DNA of 64,000 nucleotides from VXNE01 sp965116625 (GTDB lineage Bacteria; Pseudomonadota; Gammaproteobacteria; Pseudomonadales; Azotimanducaceae), in NCBI GenBank assembly GCA_965116625.1, contig OZ220717.1, forward strand, positions 310,001-374,000. The letters run 5' to 3'. The notes under the pieces were generated by a model that made no database searches, had not been told where the DNA came from, and saw only the letters and a list, made by a program, of their open reading frames with translations. The translations under genes were made by a program, and so were the position numbers. Position 1 is the stretch's first letter, and each line of letters begins with the position of its first letter. Positions 60,353 through 64,000 of the stretch are shown in pieces.

Positions 60353-60416
60353 TCCATGGAAGTGCCCCACAGCCGGCGCCTTCGGCTTCGCCTGTGGCCC
60401 GGCCCCGCTCGTCGAC
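60353..60416. repeat. Inverted copy of the palindromic repeat found in the fecR-like gene
   Basis: These 64 bases match the complement of 8962-9025 at 62 positions. The 31-bp palindrome is at 60367-60397 and the boundary core tccatgga at 60353-60360. The copy is intergenic, 36 bp after the RES toxin stop and 54 bp before the cupin stop. It lacks the 46-bp direct repeats, so the shared mobile or repeated unit is about 64 bp. Confidence 0.88.
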
Positions 60417-60469
60417 GCCTCGGACGACCGGGATACGCGGGTACTTCCTTACGCGTCAGCGGTCGGGGA

Positions 60470-60835
60470 TCATTCCCCGGCTGAAGGCTCCGACGCGGGC
60501 TGGTACCTGGTGGTGCCAGGGCGGATGTTGAGGAATCGGACGCCCTCATCCCCGGCCGTGAACTTGTACTCGGAGTTCTTGCGGATGAGCAGGATGCTCT
60601 CGGGACCCATCACTTGGTCGTCCATTCGCATCTCGCCCTCGAGGACGTACATGACCTCGTCTTCGGAGTGGCTGTGGAGCTCGGTCGCAAATCCGGGTTC
60701 GAAGTTCATGATGAACACGCAGATTCCGTCCTGGGAGTGCTCCCCAACGATCTGCGCCCCCGTCCTGTGGCCCTTCTTGAAGTTCTCGGCCAGCCAGGGC
60801 GCCTCGTCCACACTCGTGATAGTGATTGAGCTCAT
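60470..60835 (-). CDS. Small cupin-domain protein
   Basis: This 121-residue single-domain cupin has motif 1 FATELHSHSEDEVMYVLEGE with HxH and a Glu, and motif 2 with GVRFLNIRPG in which the usual second His is not conserved. It therefore probably binds metal through fewer ligands. The fold serves isomerases, dioxygenases and sensors. No specific role can be read. It is divergent from the two-domain VOC gene (132 bp between starts), which may act in the same pathway. Confidence 0.85.
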   Translation of the reverse strand: MSSITITSVDEAPWLAENFKKGHRTGAQIVGEHSQDGICVFIMNFEPGFATELHSHSEDEVMYVLEGEMRMDDQVMGPESILLIRKNSEYKFTAGDEGVRFLNIRPGTTRYQPASEPSAGE

Positions 60836-60967
60836 ATCTCACCTCCCGGCGGGCCAGAATAACCGTTCCGCAGGTCTGCCGCACGACGCTTGCCTGTCGG
60901 CCGCAAACCGATTGGGTAATACTAGCGGGAGAGGGCCGCGTGGCCGGGAGCATGATGGAGGGACGCC

Positions 60968-61834
60968 ATGAGCGAAACCAGGCAATTCGACAGAACCGAA
61001 GAGAACATCGGCAATGTGCTCAGCATGCAGCACATCAACCTGTGCGTCCCGGACCTGTACCTTGCGACCATCTTCTATGTCACGGGCATTGGCCTGACGC
61101 GCGACCCGTATGTCGATTTCGGCGGCCCCATCATGTGGGTGAACGCCGGCGAGCAACAGTTTCACCTGTTGCAGAACAAGGCTCAGAGGTGGCGCGGCCA
61201 CATGGGTGTCGTGGTGCCGAATCTCGATGACCTGAAGAGTCGGCTCCAGCGCGTCGGGCGAACCTTGGCCGATACGGAGTTCGCATGGCGGGAAGCGAAT
61301 GATTGCGTCCACGTGACCTGTCCCTGGGGCAATGACATCCGTGTCTTCGGACCCGAGAGCTTCCCCGGCCAATACCTCGGCATCCCCTACGCCGAGATGC
61401 TCGTTCCCCCGGGTACCGCCGAAGGCATCGCGAGGTTCTACGAGCAGGTCCTCGACACGCCGGCAACGGTCACGGACGACAACGGGGGCGGGCGCACCGA
61501 GGTGTCGATGGGATTCGACCAGCGGCTCGTCTACCAGGAAACCGACGGTGCGATCCCGGAATACGACGGGCATCACATCGCCATTCACATTGCCAACTTC
61601 TCGGGGCCGCACGCCTTTCTCGCCGAGCACGGTCTTTTGACCGAGGAGTCCGATCAGCACCAGTATCGGTTCCAGGCGATCGTGGACCCGGACAGCGGCG
61701 AGACCCTGGCGGAACTGGAGCACGAGGTGCGCAGCCTCAAGCACCCGATGTTCAAGCGCAATCTCGTGAACCGAAATCCGGCCCAGACATTCTTCAATTA
61801 CGTCGAGGGGCGCGACGCGTTCTATCCGGGGTGA
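60968..61834 (+). CDS. Two-domain VOC-family protein
   Basis: This 288-residue protein starts at ATG 60968. The first VOC module is at about 15-130 (LSMQHINLCVPDLYLATIFY, then VTGIGLTRDP, MGVVVPNLDDLKSRLQRVG, HVTCPWGNDIRVFGPES). The second is at about 135-265 (YAEMLVPPGTAEGIARFYEQ, then VLDTPATV, HHIAIHIANFSGPHAFLAEH). Histidines in QHINL, HHIAIHI and Glu in LAELEHEVRS are candidate metal ligands, an arrangement like extradiol dioxygenases, but no aromatic pathway genes are adjacent. The protein is 4 residues longer than many two-module VOC enzymes and appears complete. Confidence 0.85.
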   Translation: MSETRQFDRTEENIGNVLSMQHINLCVPDLYLATIFYVTGIGLTRDPYVDFGGPIMWVNAGEQQFHLLQNKAQRWRGHMGVVVPNLDDLKSRLQRVGRTLADTEFAWREANDCVHVTCPWGNDIRVFGPESFPGQYLGIPYAEMLVPPGTAEGIARFYEQVLDTPATVTDDNGGGRTEVSMGFDQRLVYQETDGAIPEYDGHHIAIHIANFSGPHAFLAEHGLLTEESDQHQYRFQAIVDPDSGETLAELEHEVRSLKHPMFKRNLVNRNPAQTFFNYVEGRDAFYPG

Positions 61835-61841
61835 CGCCCGA

Positions 61842-62261
61842 CTATGGATCGGACAACCGGATCTCCGCGCCAAGCTGCCGGACCACGGCGAGGCTGTCAC
61901 TGAAGACCTCGTAGTCCACGAGCATCCCGTCCTTCAGCCGGAACATGCTCGCGTTCCTGGCCTCGATCGGTTTTCCGGTCGGCGGCAAGCCCCACAGTTC
62001 CATGGAATGCGTGGTTCGCAGACGCCAAACGCCGACAACCTCATCGTCCGAGGCGACGATGCGCTCCACCACGATCTCGAAATCGTCGAGTCGCGCACGA
62101 AAGTTCGATACGTGCCGCTTGAGCGCGGCCGGCCCGCGAATCGTCTGCGTATGGTCGACCATGTCCTCGGCGGCGAACCCGTCGATGAGTTCCAGTCTGC
62201 CCTCGGCCACCACCTCGGTGAGATAGCTGCGCATCACTTCCTCGCAACGCTGTCGCGTCAT
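61842..62261 (-). CDS. SnoaL-like polyketide-cyclase fold protein
   Basis: This 139-residue protein starts at ATG 62261, with GGAGG 7 bases upstream. It has the SnoaL/ketosteroid-isomerase-like pattern: YLTEVVAEGRLELIDGFAAE, DMVDHTQTIRGPAALKRHVS, FEIVVERIVASDDEVVGVWR and FRLKDGMLVDYEVFSDSLAV. His/Asp residues in DMVDHTQ could serve as general acid-base. It is convergent with the two-domain VOC gene (7 bp gap) and divergent from the receptor gene. Substrate unknown. Confidence 0.87.
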   Translation of the reverse strand: MTRQRCEEVMRSYLTEVVAEGRLELIDGFAAEDMVDHTQTIRGPAALKRHVSNFRARLDDFEIVVERIVASDDEVVGVWRLRTTHSMELWGLPPTGKPIEARNASMFRLKDGMLVDYEVFSDSLAVVRQLGAEIRLSDP

Positions 62262-62280
62262 GGTCCCACCTCCATGAATC

Positions 62281-62324
62281 TCGCCTGAATCGTACTCCGA
62301 AAAACGAGTGCGCGGTTCAGGCGA
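62281..62324. promoter_or_regulatory. Long two-step hairpin between divergent SnoaL-like and receptor genes
   Basis: TCGCCTGAA (62281-62289) pairs perfectly with TTCAGGCGA (62316-62324). Inside it CGTACTC (62291-62297) pairs with GAGTGCG (62306-62312, one G-T), closing an 8-base A-rich loop. It lies 20 bp from the SnoaL start and 65 bp before the receptor ATG. No T-run follows, which favours a binding site or leader structure over a terminator. Confidence 0.5.
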
Positions 62325-62388
62325 CAGATGCTTCGATTCTGATATTCTTCGCAACAATTTGGAAATAACCAATATTGAGGACAATCAC

Positions 62389-64000
62389 ATGGCTTCATGG
62401 GCAAAAACATGTGGGCGGTCGCGCCGCCATCGGAACGTCGGCCGTTCCTTCCTCGACACGACCCTTGCGCTCCTGCTGCTGGCGATGCTGGGCATCGGCG
62501 GCATCGCGAACGCGCAGGAAGCGGAAGAGGAAGACGACGAAACTGCGGAAGAACAGGAAATCGATGTCGATGACGAGGAAGTCGAACTGGTGGTTGTCAC
62601 GGGCAGTCGTATTGCCCGGACACCTTCGGAGCAGTCGCGCAACGTCGTGGTGCTCGACGAGCAGGACATCAGGGCGGCTGGCGAACTGACCCTGTCGCGG
62701 GTCCTGCGGCAACTCCCGCAGAACCTCAACTCGACCAACGAGACCCGTGGTTCGCAGCTCAACGGCGGCGCGAACACGACCGGTGCCAGTACCGTGAATC
62801 TACGGGGCCTCGGCAGCGAGTCGACGTTGATCCTGGTCGACGGGCGCCGGGTCGGCTACAGCGGCATCCTGGGCGGCGTCACGGACATCTCCACGATTCC
62901 GCTGTCCATGGTCGAACGGATCGAGGTCCTGCCCGATGGCGCCTCGGCAGTCTACGGGTCCGACGCCGTGGGCGGCGTTGTCAACATCATCACCCGCAAG
63001 GACTACGGCGGGGTCGAAGTCGACGTGGACTACGGCCGGCCGCACAAGAGCGGCTACGAGGAAACCCGCGCGAGCATCGCGGGCGGCATGTCCTGGGAAG
63101 GGGGGCGAGCCAAGCTGGCCTACGAGCGCTTTCATGACACCGGTCTCGACTCGTCGCTCCGGGAGTCCGTGATTCTCAGCAACCGCCTGCTGACCACCGG
63201 GCAGAAGAACACCGCGGCGGGACCGCAAGTGCGCGTCTGGACGTGGTTCTTCGACGATTCCTGCGCGCCCACCAACGTGATCCTCTGGGGTCTCGACGGC
63301 CGGCTGCTCACCCGCGAGGAATACGCCGCGCTGAGTCCCGAGGACCAGGCGCGGGCGACCTGTCATAACGACCTCACCCTGCCGCTGGGCTTCCAGCATA
63401 CCGACGACCTGAACTCGATCGATGCGTTCGGTGAGCAGAACTGGGGCGAGGAGGCGGAGGTCGGATACAGCCTGCGCCCGGAGCAGGTCAACGACGTGGT
63501 GAACATCGGATTGGACCACGAGCTGGCGGAAATGGGGATCACGCTGCATGCCAACCTGCGGGTGGGCCGGAAGGACTCGCGCTCCGACAACGGCCTCAAC
63601 CAGGTCAGCGGGACGCTGCACGCGAACAGTCCGTTCAACCCGTTCGGGACTCGGGTCAGCCTGACGGGGCTGGCGGTGGACCAGCCGCCAAGCGCGTTCG
63701 AGTCCGAGACCAATGAGCGGTTCATGAGCCTGGGCGCCGAGGGCGCGCTGGGCGACTGGAACTGGCAGGTGGAGTACGGGAGATCCAAGCAGGAGACCGA
63801 CACCACGCGCATCAACGTTCGGGACCCAGCATACGCGCTCGGTATCAACAGCGACGGCGTCAGCGAGGCCGTCATCGCGCGCAGATCCGGAATCGACCAG
63901 GCCGCTTGCGAGGCTCTGCGCGCCGAACTCGGCGGGTCGCGTATTTCTTACTCGTCTTTCTTCGGCGGAAACTGCACGGTGTACGGCGCACCGCCCGATC
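62389..64000 (+). CDS. TonB-dependent receptor, N-terminal part
   Basis: The frame starts at ATG 62389 (GAGGA 7 bases upstream) and is open to the window end (537 codons), so the C-terminal barrel is missing. A basic N-terminus leads into a signal peptide ending near IANAQE (residue 43). A strongly acidic segment follows (EEEDDETAEEQEIDVDDEE), then the TonB box VELVVVTGSR (65-74). The plug has STLILVDGRRVGYSG, VERIEVLPDGASAVYGSDAV and GGVVNIITRKDYGG. The pattern is that of the large receptors with the GSRI start seen in Xanthomonas and Shewanella relatives. No STN domain is present. The ligand is unknown. Confidence 0.93.
   Translation, partial: MASWAKTCGRSRRHRNVGRSFLDTTLALLLLAMLGIGGIANAQEAEEEDDETAEEQEIDVDDEEVELVVVTGSRIARTPSEQSRNVVVLDEQDIRAAGELTLSRVLRQLPQNLNSTNETRGSQLNGGANTTGASTVNLRGLGSESTLILVDGRRVGYSGILGGVTDISTIPLSMVERIEVLPDGASAVYGSDAVGGVVNIITRKDYGGVEVDVDYGRPHKSGYEETRASIAGGMSWEGGRAKLAYERFHDTGLDSSLRESVILSNRLLTTGQKNTAAGPQVRVWTWFFDDSCAPTNVILWGLDGRLLTREEYAALSPEDQARATCHNDLTLPLGFQHTDDLNSIDAFGEQNWGEEAEVGYSLRPEQVNDVVNIGLDHELAEMGITLHANLRVGRKDSRSDNGLNQVSGTLHANSPFNPFGTRVSLTGLAVDQPPSAFESETNERFMSLGAEGALGDWNWQVEYGRSKQETDTTRINVRDPAYALGINSDGVSEAVIARRSGIDQAACEALRAELGGSRISYSSFFGGNCTVYGAPPD

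Overview
The window is high-GC, gene-dense DNA from a Gram-negative bacterium, most likely a marine or host-associated gammaproteobacterium. Supporting signs are four TonB-dependent outer-membrane receptors, a TonB/ExbB/ExbD/DUF3450 energising cluster, Sec signal peptides and lipoboxes, exonuclease I, FxsA, YghU, a YihG-like acyltransferase and a one-piece tmRNA with an ANDENYALAA tag. The taxonomy is inference. No rRNA, tRNA, CRISPR array, transposase or phage gene is visible.

Layout. 1-4294 (minus): the N-terminal part of a PEP-synthase/Rph-like enzyme, a sulfatase, a VOC protein and a sugar isomerase-like TIM barrel. 4502-7485: a transglutaminase/TPR lipoprotein, an SDR and a transaldolase. 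7689-18584 (plus): an ECF sigma factor, a FecR-like anti-sigma factor and an STN-type TonB receptor, followed by DUF3450, two ExbB-like proteins, two ExbD proteins, TonB and a TPR protein. This looks like a surface-signalling and uptake unit that carries its own energiser. 18877-30788: YghU, two tandem sulfatases, a DUF3604 protein, a TonB receptor with a clear terminator, a rhombosortase next to its probable lipoprotein substrate, and an ADP-ribosylglycohydrolase. 30975-39130: a SnoaL-like protein and TauD, a FitAB-type toxin-antitoxin, a YejA-like binding protein behind a third TonB receptor, HigBA and tmRNA.

39292-54519: a PhyH oxygenase, a Sel1 protein, a DegT-like protein linked to an OpuC-type transporter and exonuclease I, a lysophospholipid acyltransferase, small envelope proteins, a PuuD-like membrane protein, groESL with a CIRCE-like operator, divergent fxsA/atl, and an AmpG-like permease. 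54519-64000: a PduO-type adenosyltransferase, a DUF2235 hydrolase, an acyl-CoA synthetase, PgeF, VOC, cupin and SnoaL proteins, a RES/Xre toxin-antitoxin, and a fourth TonB receptor cut by the window end.

The metabolic theme is scavenging: sulfatases, TonB receptors, Fe(II) dioxygenases and small VOC/cupin/SnoaL proteins suit a heterotroph living on sulfated or complex organic matter. The most unusual observations are: a palindromic repeat in frame inside the FecR gene, with an inverted copy 51 kb away and shorter relatives in two other gaps; an 11-bp plus 8-bp homopolymer tract upstream of a TonB receptor, at the point where the neighbouring toxin gene should begin; a paired rhombosortase and substrate; a sulfatase with a non-canonical active-site motif; and two divergent genes whose start codons share one CATG.
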